Source: Prunus persica (Eukaryota > Streptophyta > Magnoliopsida > Rosales > Rosaceae). From it: DNA of 64,000 bases. Positions 1-11,371 of the stretch are shown here, piece by piece. Each line of letters opens with the position of its first letter. Position 1 is the stretch's first letter. The translations under genes were made by a program, and so were the position numbers. The stretch lies in NCBI RefSeq assembly GCF_000346465.2, contig NC_034011.1, forward strand, positions 25,169,941-25,233,940, in the 5' to 3' direction. The notes below the pieces were generated by a model. That model saw only the letters and a program-made list of their open reading frames with translations. It was not told the DNA's origin and made no database searches.

Positions 1-948
1 GGTTGACGGTTATCTGAAAGATTTGATTGACTTTTCCGCCTTATCTTGTGTTGTTGAACATTATCAAGTTGATATCACAAAAGATTGTTAGCCATGTGTC
101 AATGGTTTGTTTAAATAAATTAATCAGCAAAAGCTATTTGCTTTATTTTATTAGTAAATCTATATTCTGGATTATACTGTACTTTGCGTATTCATAGTTT
201 GATTATTGACTTTGATTTGTGTGTTCACAATTGAAACTTGATAGGAATATATACATTCGAACGTCGTCGTTGTTAGAAGAGAGTGACAGCGTAGATGAAT
301 GTTGTAAATAATGTGACTGACTTGGTGTATCGAATTTAAGTAGTGAATCCTAAAGTAAAATGGTTGGTCCTTTTCACTTATGCACAGTATTGTATCTGCT
401 TATAGAATAGTAATAAGTTTTATGTTTTTGAGATATGTGATTAACAATGTCTATGCTTGATTAACTAAGCACAAAGCTATGATATTACGCAGGAAGCCGG
501 GCCTGGTGGCATTGGAGGAGGAGGAACTTGGGGATCAGCCACTGACAAGAAACGAGTGTACATCAACATTGCTAATTCTGATGGCAAAAACTTTACACTT
601 AAAGCCTCTAACAACATAACAACTGCGGGCGGATGGGTGGCAATGAATCCTCGTACTGGCGAAATCCTATGGTCAACTGCCAATCCCAGTAATGCAACCT
701 CTCCTGGCCCAGTTAGCGTGGCTAATGGTGTTTCATTTGCTGGATCCACAAATCAAAAAGGACCCATCTAAGCAATCAACACCAACAATGGGGAAATTTT
801 GTGGTCCTACGACACCGGAGCAACCGTGTACGGTGGCTTGTCAATAAGTAATGGGTGCATTTACGTTGGCAATGGATATACAGTTAGTGTTGGAGCTGTG
901 TCTCCATTTAATGGTGGAACTTCACTCTACGCTTTCTGCATCACATGA
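1..948 (+). pseudogene. PQQ quinoprotein (polyvinylalcohol dehydrogenase-like) copy 1, 3' remnant, broken
   Basis: First of three tandem quinoprotein copies; its 5' part lies outside the window. The last exon is 493-948 (acceptor ACGCAG before 493, stop TGA 946-948) and is collinear with the last exons of the two copies downstream. It carries an in-frame TAA at 769-771 where copies 2 and 3 have a Tyr codon (TAC or TAT); the frame then stays open for 58 codons to the normal TGA. Upstream, about 40-180 resembles intron 1 of copy 2, 245-290 resembles only the first ~45 bases of its exon 2, and about 290-410 resembles the following intron. Most of the ~600-base middle exon is therefore deleted. 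Two independent lesions make this a pseudogene with high likelihood. A residual transcript of the last exon is possible. Confidence 0.85.
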
Positions 949-1560
949 ACTTCTCCATTCTTCCAACATGTATAAGAATAATAAAGCATCAGCTGGCACA
1001 AGAAAAATGACACATATTTGCATTGCCTTAAGCCCGTAATAAATAAGGGAAATGTACCATCCAGGTTGAAAAACCAAATCAACTTACATTTTGTGCACTA
1101 CTTGTTGATGCTCACTTCTAACCTACCAAGTAGATTATTCAGAGAGAGAAATTAAGAAAGGGGTAATTAAATTCAGTAACATTTAAACAGAGTTATAATA
1201 TATTTAAATTCTGTGGTTTTCTACGTTATTGACTCAATAAATTAATATATTATCTAGGCATCTTTCGAGATTTCAAAAACTTTAGGGAAAGAGAGGCTAT
1301 CCCATCCCAAGGCCAAGGCATACCAAAGTCTCTTACCTAGGCATCTTTAAATATACGAGAATCATGCATGTATATAAATGTCAACCAACAATATAAATCT
1401 GAAGGGAATAAAACAATCCACGTCGCCTCTTAAAGGATTTTTCTTTTTTGGATGTATATTGAAGACAGATATCCATACATACATGTAAGCTGTGTGTATA
1501 ATACGCAACAATTTTGATGTCAACTAATTGAACTCTACATTAAGCCGCCCTCTGGGCCTT

Positions 1561-1568
1561 TATATATA
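1561..1568 (+). promoter_or_regulatory. TATA box of quinoprotein copy 2
   Basis: TATATATA lies 42 bases before the ATG at 1610, followed by a short AC-rich leader. Spacing fits a short 5' UTR. It is a motif match only. Confidence 0.45.
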
Positions 1569-1609
1569 CGTGACACAATAAACCTCATAACATACGATAC
1601 GAGATATAC

Positions 1610-4383
1610 ATGGCAGCTTTAAAATTCAACTACAATCATTTAGCCCTTTCTATATTCACCTTTTGTCTACTAACTACTACCACAGCCAGTGCAGGCTCGC
1701 ATGAGAAGGCTACACAAAACTGGTTAAACCATGGCGGAGATTTGTACAATAGACGATATGCCAGCAAGGAGACCAAGATCAGCCCCGAAACAGTTTCGAA
1801 ACTAAGCTTCAAGTGGGAGTTCTATACAGGCCGAGAAGTATCTGCAACACCAGCAATTTACGATGACACCCTTTATTTTCCTAGCTGGAATGGATACATC
1901 TATGCTATCAAAGCTTCTGACGGTTCTGTAGTTTGGGAAAAGAATTTAGAAACCTTGACTGGGATTAATGCGACTGGTTATCTTCTTAATGTCAACACGA
2001 CGGTCTCAAGATCAACCCCGACAATCGCTGGTGACCTTTTGCTTATCGGAATCTGTGGACCAGCTGTTGTTATTGCCCTGGAACGGTCAACGGGGAAGCT
2101 CATATGGTCAACCTTGCTTGATGGCCATGCGGCAAGTGTTGTTACCATGTCCGGAACTTACTACAAAGGGTTAGTCATATATATTAGTTTTTAATTTTAT
2201 CCAAATTTTAGGGTTAAAAAGTATTAATCCCTTAATTAGAGTTATATCTTAGTGTTGAACATGATCCTCAACTTGATATGGTGATAAATATATATTAGCA
2301 ATATTGGTCAATGGTTAAAGAAACTAATCAACAAAAACTATTTTCTTTATTTCATGGGAGCTGAGTTTCCCATTTCCCTTTTGTCCACTTACACTCCCTT
2401 TTGCTTTTTAATACTTTTTAATCAATATTGTTCTTTTATGTTCTTTCTCTTTCCTATTCTGTCCTTACCCTACATTAAGGTTTTGATAATTGAAATTAAG
2501 AAATTTTAACCGAAAATTAAATTAAATTAATTTTTGAAAATCGATAGAAATGTAAGTATTTGTAATCCAAATTCTTTGTTTTTTTACCAAGTATGTGAGT
2601 ACTATTTATCTTTGTTGTAGTTAATAGATATGCATAGAGCAAGGTATGCATAATAGGCTCATATTTTTATTTTTTTTATAATATTAGTAATTGATTATAC
2701 ATGTCTTCTTATTAAACGGAAAGGGAGTGTAAAGGTAGAATAGGAAAGAAAAAGAACAAAATTGATTAAAAAGTATTAAAAAGCAAACGGGAGTGTATAA
2801 GCGGAGAAAATGAAAATGAGAAAATCACCTCCCTGTTTTATAAGTAGTAAATTAACCTATGTGGTTCTTACATGGCTAGCTAGATATGCCAAATTCAAGA
2901 AAGTCAAATAATATCCATACATGGCATATACTCAACCTATTATATAATGCTATGTACTCGAGATATTATATTATTGAAACTTGCTATACGTAGATATAGA
3001 TTTTGATTGTTAGTAGAGGAGCCTTAGATTGTCTTAATTTTGATGTTAGATCGTTATTGTAATGACCCTTTGTGATTAGTGGCTTTTTTGGTTGAATTAT
3101 GAATGCAATTTCAGAATTTCTATAAAAAAAATCCCTTTGCTTAATTTGCAATTTCCATCAATATTTTTCAATTTATAATACTAACTTAGAAATTCTACAG
3201 CGGTTTTTACATTGGAACTTCGTCAGTAGAAGAAAGTGCCCCCATTGCTACATGCTGTACCTTCCGTGGCAGCTTTGCTAAATTAGATGTAAAATCAGGC
3301 ACCATCTTATGGCAAACATTCGTGCTGCCTGATAATCATCAAAAGCGAGGGCTATATTCAGGGGCAGCAATCTGGGGCAGCAGTCCATCCATTGATGTCC
3401 ATAGAAGACATGTATACATTGGCACTGGGAACTTGTACTCAGTCCCTGAAAATGTAACCCAATGCCAAGAAAACCAGACCAATAATTCAACCATCCCCAC
3501 TCATCCGGATGCTTGTGTTGAACCTGAAAACCATGGAAACTCAATCCTAGCCCTTGATTTGGACGGTGGCGATATCAAGTGGTACCACCAGCTGGGCGGC
3601 TACGATGTGTGGTTTGTTGCTTGCTACCTTAATGCTTCAAACTGCCCCATTGGACCCAATGTTGATGCTGATTTTGGGGAAGCACCAATGATGCTCAGAA
3701 CATATGTCAATGGAACCAGGAGAGATATTGTTGTTGCTGTTCAGAAAAGTGGGTTTGCTTGGGCTCTGGATCGGAACAATGGCAGCCTTGTATGGTCTAC
3801 GGTAAGTTAATTAGTCGGCTTTAAACATAACGTGACATGCTGGGGTGATGCATCGAATCTAAATAATGAACCCTAAAATGGTTAGTCCCCTCTACTGAGG
3901 ATAAATGATTTGGTATTGTATCTGCAGGAAGCCGGGCCGGGTGGCATTGGCGGAGGAGGAACTTGGGGAGCAGCTACTGACAAGAAAAGGGTCTACACCA
4001 ACATTGCCAATTCTGATCGCAAGAACTTCACCCTGAAGCCATCTAGCAACATAACAACTGCGGGTGGATGGGTGGCAATGGATGCTCGCAGTGGGAAAGT
4101 TCTATGGTCAACGGTCAATCCCAGCAACGCATCTTCTCCTGGCCCAGTGAGTGTGGCTAATGGTGTTTTGTTTGCTGGATCTCCAGATCCACAAGGATCC
4201 TTATACGCAATGAACACCAGGACTGGAAAAATCTTGTGGTCCTATGAAACCGGAGCATCTGTGTATGGTGGCATGTCAATAAGCAATGGCTGCATTTACG
4301 TTGGAAATGGATATAATGTTAGTTTTGGAGTTGTGCTTGGATTTACTCCTGGAACCTCATTCTACGCCTTCTGTATCACATGA
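1610..4383 (+). CDS. Secreted PQQ-type quinoprotein, polyvinylalcohol dehydrogenase-like, copy 2
   Basis: Exons 1610-2169, 3201-3801 and 3928-4383 join in frame to 538 residues, with GT-AG introns at 2170-3200 and 3802-3927. The N-terminus is a signal peptide (hydrophobic stretch to about residue 25, ending ASAG), so the product should enter the secretory pathway. Mature motifs include NHGGDLYNRRYA, repeated beta-propeller blades of the type 'G..LW.T / I.A....G.I.W', and LGGYDVWF. These match the PQQ-dependent dehydrogenase fold and plant proteins named polyvinylalcohol dehydrogenase-like after bacterial enzymes. No CxxCH haem site is visible. Many N-glycosylation sequons (NVT, NST, NAS, NGT, NFT) suit an extracellular protein. 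The physiological substrate in plants and the actual use of PQQ are not known to me. Intron 1 holds a foldback element (2356-2833). Confidence 0.88.
2356..2833. mobile_element. Foldback MITE in intron 1 of quinoprotein copy 2
   Basis: The left arm (about 2356-2470) and right arm (about 2720-2833) are imperfect inverted complements over ~100 bases. Shared blocks include ACACTCCC, GCTTTTTAATACTTTTTAAT and TTTCTCTTTCCTATTCT-like stretches. The AT-rich centre codes for nothing visible. I could not define a target duplication, so the superfamily is unassigned. Copy 3 has a much shorter intron here, so this insertion probably explains the length difference. Confidence 0.7.
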
Positions 4384-4544
4384 ACTTTTATCTCTCCTTC
4401 ATTCTGTAACATAATAATAATAATAATGTAAAACCTTCTCTACTATTTGGAATAAATTATCATATTCTGTAAATGTGTTCAGTAATCTATACGATTAATG
4501 GTTAATAAATGTCACACTTTGTGTTACTCCAAAAATTAGAATCC

Positions 4545-4552
4545 TATAAATA
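4545..4552 (+). promoter_or_regulatory. TATA box of quinoprotein copy 3
   Basis: TATAAATA sits 61 bases before the ATG at 4613, a standard position for a plant TATA box with a leader of about 30 bases. Confidence 0.55.
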
Positions 4553-4612
4553 GAAATACGCCAAAATTTTAGTCCCCTGCATCCGGTGTGAGCACTTCAA
4601 GCTTCCACTTCG

Positions 4613-4705
4613 ATGGCGCCTGCAGGATCCTCTAACAATCTTTTTCTCCTTTCTCTGTGTATGGTTTGTCTAGTTATAACACCAAGTGCAGGTTTCAATA
4701 TTGTA

Positions 4706-4784
<79 letters not shown>

Positions 4785-6961
4785 TCAACATTAACACTGG
4801 TTTCACAACTTGGTTGTTGGTTGCAGTGGCGTTCTGCACAGAAGCACAAGGCTGCAGCCCAAGATTGGCTAAACCATGGAGGAGACTTGTACAACAGAAG
4901 ATATGCAAACAGGGAGAAGAAGATAAGCCCTGCAACAGTTTCCAATCTCAGTTTGAAGTGGAAATTCTATGCAGGAGGTGACATAACTGTGACACCAGCC
5001 ATTGTCGACGGCACTCTCTACTTCCCCAGCTGGAACGGCTACCTCTATGCTGTCAAAGCCTCTGATGGTTCCTTGGTTTGGAAGAAGAATGTGCAGAAGC
5101 TGACGGGCTTTAAGAACACCGGTTTCATCCTTAATGTCAACTCCACTGTGACCCGATCGACCCCAACTGTTGCTGGTGATCTGCTCATTGTTGGGATCTA
5201 TGGCCCTGCTTTTGTTATTGCTGTGAAAAGGTCCAATGGAAAGCTGGTCTGGTCTACCAGACTTGACAACCACACCAGAGCTTTTATCACCATGTCCGGA
5301 ACCTATTACAAGGGGTCAGTCAAACTTAAAATCTACCTTCTTTTTCATTTTTTTTCTTAGCTCCCATGAATTCTCTCTCCTCTTTTGAAGTTTCCCTCAT
5401 AGACATTATGATATGAATTAAATTGTGAGTCAGTCAATGGAGTTGCTTGAAAACAAGTTCAAGTTAGGGACAAGATAAGCTACACCATGTGGTTCTTGGC
5501 TATTTATGACTGCTCTGGTAAACAAGAGGACTTTTTTATGCTCCACCTAATAATTTATTCATTTTGTAGTTTCTGTATGTGTTAAAAAATATAGAGATAT
5601 GCTAGACTTTTAGCAACTTGACATCCGGGTCTTTGATTAATTTTATGAAAGTGTTTCAATCCTTCCAAAACACCCTTTTGTTTTGTGTGTGAAAACTGAA
5701 AAGTCACGTTGCCTCTAACCACTTGCTTAAAGTAATACTGCATCTGTTGTAATTTTATGGCACCCCATTTCAATTTTCATAATCTTATTAGTATGTGCTT
5801 GTTTGAAGGGATTACTATGTTGGAACATCCTCTCTAGAAGAAGGACTCACCATTGAGCAATGCTGCACCTTTCGCGGGAGCGTCTCGAAGTTAGACGTTC
5901 GAACAGGAGCAATCTTATGGCAGACCTTCATGCTGCCAGACAATTTTGGCAAGTTTGGAGAGTATGCTGGAGCAGCAATATGGGGAAGCAGCCCTTCCAT
6001 TGATGTCCCTCGTAACCTTGTCTTCATTGCCACTTCAAACCTGTACTCAGCTCCTCCACGTATAATTGAATGCCAGGAGAAGGAAAACAATCAAACAGTG
6101 CCTTCTCACCCAGAGGCCTGCATTGAGCCTGACAACCACTCTGAATCCATTGTAGCTCTTGATTTAGACACTGGCAAAATCAAATGGTATAAGCAGCTAG
6201 GAGGCTATGATATATGGTTCGGTGCGTGCCATCGACATTTGGACCCAAGGTGCCCGCCTGGACCTAGCCCAGATGCGGATTTTGGTGAAGCACCAATGAT
6301 GTTAACCACATATGTCAATGGGACTAAGAAGGATATTGTTGTTGCTGTTCAGAAAAGTGGGTTTGCTTGGGCTCTGGATAGAGATACTGGTAGCTTAGTG
6401 TGGTCTACGGTAAGTTTTCTAGCAGCACAATTGAACTAAATGGAATTGGTCTTAAATTTCTGTCTGAATTACATAACAAAAACTGAACAAAATGCTTTGA
6501 TATAGGAAGCTGGACCAGGAGGGCTAGGAGGAGGAGCAATGTGGGGTGCAGCCACAGACGAAAAAAGGGTCTATACAAACATAGCCAACAGCCAGCACAA
6601 GAACTTCACTCTGAAACCATCCCAGAACAGCACAATTGCTGGTGGATGGGTGGCAATGGAGGCTCGCAGTGGCAATATCATATGGTCCACGGCCAATTCC
6701 AATGATGCTACTGCTCCTGCAGCTGTTACTGTGGCCAATGGTGTTGTTTTCGGAGGATCCACGCACCGGCAAGGACCGATATATGCAATGAATGCTAAGA
6801 CAGGAAAGATATTGTGGTCATATGATACAGGAGCCACTGTGTATGGTGGCATTTCAGTGAGCGATGGATGCATTTACCTTGGAAATGGTTACAAGGTGTT
6901 TAATGGATTTGTCAACCCCAATTACACTGCAGGAACCTCGCTCTTTGCCTTCTGTGTTTAG
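4613..6961 (+). CDS. Secreted PQQ-type quinoprotein, polyvinylalcohol dehydrogenase-like, copy 3
   Basis: Best model: exons 4613-4702, 4827-5314, 5809-6409 and 6506-6961, giving 544 residues. The first exon encodes a signal peptide (hydrophobic LFLLSLCMVCLV, then TPSAG). It is separated from the mature region by a 124-base intron, mostly a (CT)35 tract, that copy 2 lacks. I chose donor GTAAAC at 4703 and acceptor TTGCAG at 4826 because they keep phase 0; a donor at 4692 with acceptor 4857 is also in frame and would shorten the N-terminus. The mature protein has the same landmarks as copy 2 (NHGGDLYNRRYA, CCTFRGS, LGGYDIWFGAC, DFGEAPMM, SGFAWALDR). All later introns fall at identical positions to copy 2, so the pair arose by tandem duplication. 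Substrate unknown. Confidence 0.85.
4711..4780 (+). repeat. (CT)35 microsatellite forming the pyrimidine tract of a small intron
   Basis: Seventy bases of uninterrupted CT fill most of intron 1 of quinoprotein copy 3, between the donor and the acceptor at 4826. Being dinucleotide and intronic, it should be length-polymorphic. Confidence 0.95.
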
Positions 6962-7258
6962 GACCTACCAATATCCCCACTATGTAATGTTTTTACCTTT
7001 TCTCTCAGTTGAAATGATGTACCAATAATAAGAACATTCATGAATCTTCTGAAGTTACTAAAATAACAGAAGATGCAGAGCATGCCAACAAAAGTTAGAC
7101 CAGTTTTCATCAACTTATAATTTGCTTGAAATTCTTCCCTTATTACAAGACAACATATCATCACTGACCTGGATTTTGATCCATGCCTCAAAAGTGATGG
7201 GCAAATCTCAGCGAAACCTCCCTACTTCTAAGAAAATGCTGCGGTGCGAGGATGTCCA

Positions 7259-7512
7259 GTATAGCCGCACGGCTATACTATTATTAAAAAAATTTAAAGA
7301 AAGAGACGGTAAAGCCCGCCGGATATACCATTTATTAGAAAATTTTTTTTTAAAAAGGACCCGCCTAGCTTCTGGGTCCCAGAAGTGTTAAAACAAGTAT
7401 AGCCGCGCGGCTATACTATTTATTAAAAACATTTTCAAAAAAGCCCAGTAAAGCCGTTCGGCTATACTATTTTTTTAAAATTAAAAAAAGGAGTATAGCC
7501 GTTCGGCGATAC
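7259..7512. repeat. Palindrome cluster A (core GTATAGCCGNNCGGCTATAC), upstream of GUF1
   Basis: Four good 20-base palindromes start at 7259, 7397, 7448 and 7493, plus a degenerate one near 7308-7332. Central dinucleotides vary (CA, CG, TT, TT) while the nine-base arms are conserved. They are separated by A/T-only spacers. A non-palindromic module (GGACCCGCCTAG, near 7358) lies between the first pair and the later trio. Clusters B (44573-44753) and C (49859-50187) share the core and the same module order. The cluster ends about 170 bases before the GUF1 start codon, so it lies in its promoter or 5' UTR. No coding potential. Confidence 0.9.
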
Positions 7513-7679
7513 TATTTATAATTTATAAACAAAGGAATTTGGATCCAGCTACACCAGGCCATTCACCAAAACAATCGAAACGACGACGTTTCACGAGCAT
7601 TCTGTTACCGAAAATTCTGAATTTTAGCTTTCGCCGCAGTGCATACTCGTCTCTGCTCCACAGCTCGTTAAACCCTCAA

Positions 7680-10600
7680 ATGGGTTTTCTTCGAAGAGCT
7701 TCGAAGACCCTGAAGTCATCCAAGTACTTGCCTTTGTTGCAAACCAACTCTAAATTCAGCCCAATATCTAGTCTTTCCAGACGGAACCCACTTTACAGTG
7801 AATTCAGTTATGGCCATTTTGGACTGAGCCAAGCGTTTTGTTCCCATTCTCGGAAAAACAGCAAAGACAGTGACATAGATTTGAGCCAGTATCCCACTGA
7901 GAGGATTAGGAACTTCTCGATAATCGCCCATGTCGATCACGGAAAATCTACTCTCGCTGATAGGCTTTTGGAGCTCACTGGGACTATTAAGAGAGGTCAT
8001 GGTCAGCCTCAGTACCTGGATAAATTGCAGGTATATAAATCTCTTATGATTGTTTTGTGTAATTTGGAGAGGGAGAGAGGAAAATGGTTGTTTTTTGGAA
8101 TGTTTTCTTGCTTTGAGTTTCTGCATTGAGGATATAAGTCTGTTTCAATCGTCTGGTATATGGGATTTGTTCTTCTTGTCTCTGTCGGCACGATAGTCTG
8201 GTTTACTTGCTATTTTTATGCATAAAGTTTAAGTTTTTATTTATTATCTTTTTGGTTGCATTTGAAGCTCTTGCCATTCTTTTCTCATAGTGTAGGAATG
8301 AACCCGTGTCAGCATGTCTCTTACTCTTATTCAACCAAAGGTTGACAATGGATATCCTTTTACAGCTTCAGCTTGTAGATGTTCATTGCGGAAATTGTTT
8401 GTTATTGTTTCTACTTTATATGTCAGACATTTGATTTGGGTTTTCTTAGGTGGAGAGAGAAAGGGGAATCACTGTAAAAGCGCAGACAGCTACCATGTTT
8501 TACAAGCACAATTTTCATGGTGCAGACAACAATGGTGACCATGAAGAACCGAGTTTTTTATTAAATCTGATTGACACGCCTGGTCATGTGGATTTTAGCT
8601 ATGAAGTATCAAGATCCCTAGCCGCCTGCCAGGGTGCCCTTTTAGTTGTTGATGCCGCCCAGGGTGTTCAAGCGCAAACTGTTGCAAACTTTTATCTTGC
8701 CTTCGAATCTAACCTGACAATAATACCTGTCATTAACAAAATTGACCAGCCAACAGCTGATCCTGATCGTGTTAAAGCTCAGCTAAAATCAATGTTTGAT
8801 CTCGACGCCAGTGATGCTCTTTTAACATCTGCCAAAACAGGCCAGGGTCTTGAGCAAGTCCTTCCTGCAGTCATAGAGCGCATTCCACCTCCTCCTGGGA
8901 AGAGCAATTCACCTTTGCGCATGCTTTTATTGGATTCATACTACGATGAATATAAAGGAGTTATATGCCATGTTGCAATTGTTGATGGCATGTTGGGCAA
9001 GGGGGATAAAGTTTTATCTGCAGCAACTGGCCAAGCTTATGAAATTTTGGATGTCGGAGTCATGCATCCTGAGCTTACTCCTACAGGAGTTCTCCATACT
9101 GGACAAGTTGGGTATGTTGTTACTGGCATGCGTTCGACCAAAGAGGCACGCATTGGGGACACACTTTATCATAATCGAACCATCGTTGAGCCCCTTCCAG
9201 GTATGTGCATCACTTTTTTTCTTTTACTCTTTTTTTTTTTTTTGGGCCGTCTGCACCATTTAGGTAGTTTTGTTTCTTGAATCTCCTTTAACAGAAGAAA
9301 TAGAAGTTCAAGAAGGAGTACCAAAACCTCCTTCACTTTTATTGTCACTGATAGTGTTCAACCTGTAGGGTTCAAGCCTGCAAAACATATGGTATTCTCT
9401 GGTCTTTACCCCGCTGATGGATGTGATTTTGAAGAACTCAACCATGCAATTGAGAGACTGACCTGCAATGATGCCAGTGTATCCGTTGTCAAGGAGAGTA
9501 GCACAGCATTAGGTATGGGTTTTAGGTATGGTATTCACGACTAATAGCTTTTCTTTTTAACTGCACAAATAAAGGATTTTGCATTCAATAAGCTTCATAT
9601 GAAGTAGACATGTTATGCTTACTGTGTTCAACTACAGGTGTGGTTTCTTAGGATTACTCCACATGGATGTTTTTCACCAGCGGCTTGAACAGGTAACCAG
9701 ATCGTAGTTTTATTTATGGATATGTTAAAGAAATTTGCTTAATGGAGGTATCACTTCTGTGCGAGAATGGCACAATATAAGAGTTTTGTTTTTTTTCCTT
9801 CATTCATAATAGAAATCTATAAGAGACTTTTCTTAATACATCAGAATGAAAGATATACACTATTTTTCAGTGGAATAATTTTGTTAAGGAAAGAAATGTT
9901 ATTAAAAACTTCATGATTTGCGTGTTTCACAATTTTCTTATGGTGATTGACAAAATAAGAATTCATGTCTCTTTTATGAATAATAGGAGCATGGAGCTCA
10001 TGTTATTTCTACCATTCCAACTGTTCCTTATATTTTTGAGTATTCTGATGGAAGGTATGTATTTAATGATATCTTTGTAAGATTTTCTTCTCATATGGTG
10101 TACCAAATATAATGCTGGTTCTCTTCCAGCAAAGTAGAAGTTCAAAATCCTGCCACATTGCCCTCGAACCCCAAGCAACGAGTAACAGCTTGTTGGGAAC
10201 CTACAGTTCTAGCTACCATCATTATTCCTAGTGAGTAAGCTCTCACACACCCTTAGCATTTTTTTCCCCCTCCCAACGTTTGAGAGGCATTTATTCATCC
10301 AGATTCCAGAAGTAATTTGTTCTCCAATTGAAGGTATGTAGGGGCTGTCATCACCCTCTGTTCTGAGCGGAGAGGGCAGCAGTTGGAGTATTCATTCATT
10401 GACAGGTAATTCTTCAATGATCACCAAGCCGTGTTGGCCCTATTTTTTTGAAGGGTTCACCTATACTCATATTTCATGAAACTGGATTACTGTTTTTCAT
10501 ATGATGGTGTCTTTGCTTAATATGAACTCATCTGTAATTGAGATGCTGATTCTTTGTAGTCTGATACATGCAGTCAACGAGCCTTTATGAAATATCAATT

Positions 10601-11371
10601 GCCTTTGAGGGAAATTGTTGTTGACTTTTACAATGAATTGAAGAGTCTTACATCAGGATATGCATCATTTGATTACGAGGACGCGGAGTAAGTTTCAGCA
10701 CTCATCGTGTCTTTTAAGGCTCATTCTCGCCTGCCTTCCTTTAATGCATGACTCATTAGGAATAATAAACAAGAGGCGACTGCTTTTTTTTATGTACTGA
10801 TGGTTATTTGCAAATTCTTCGATGAATGTATAATGACAGATATCAACAATCTGATATGGTCAAACTTGATATCCTTTTGAATGGACAACCGGTTGATGCA
10901 ATGGCAACAATTGTTCATAACTTGAAGGCGCAGCGTGTTGGTCGTGCACTGGTGGAGAAGCTGAAGAAACACATAGACAGGTCTGTTTATCTATACAAAA
11001 TGGTAATTTCGGATTTTTTTGTTCTTTTTTAGCAGCTCAAAATGTAGATTCTGAGCAGGCAAATGTTTGAGATAACGATACAAGCTGCAATTGGCTCAAA
11101 GGTTATTGCAAGGGAGACGTAAGTACTAGTTAAATTTTTTTGTTTGTCATGTTATAGCTCTTCAAACATTTACCGTTCAGCTAAGATTCTATATGTTTGT
11201 GTTAGGATTTCTGCCATGAGAAAAAATGTTCTTGCTAAGTGTTATGGTGGTGATATCACTCGAAAGAAGAAGCTGTTAGAGAAGCAAAAAGAAGGAAAGA
11301 AGCGAATGAAGCGTGTCGGTTCTGTTGATATACCTCAGGAGGCATTTCATGAACTACTGAAGAGTTCATAG
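7680..11371 (+). CDS. GUF1: Translation factor GUF1/LepA homologue, mitochondrial
   Basis: Eleven exons: 7680-8030, 8450-9200, 9369-9525, 9638-9692, 9987-10054, 10130-10234, 10334-10405, 10574-10687, 10840-10980, 11059-11118 and 11206-11371, all GT-AG, totalling 679 residues. This is close to the ~660 of the Arabidopsis protein. The ATG at 7680 is the first in frame and begins [14 protein letters not shown], like known plant GUF1 starts. A basic, Ser-rich mitochondrial presequence covers about the first 60 residues. The GTPase domain shows G1 AHVDHGKST, switch region ERERGIT, G3 DTPGH and G4 NKID. The LepA-specific C-terminus ends in a Lys-rich segment ([20 protein letters not shown]). LepA/GUF1 is a ribosome-associated elongation GTPase that promotes accurate or efficient organelle translation. 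It converges on the WRKY gene, leaving ~1 kb between stops. Confidence 0.95.

Noticed and set aside
7539..7679. N-terminal extension of GUF1 starting at 7539
   Set aside because: The frame is open but begins with TTG; the first ATG is 7680 and matches the known family start.
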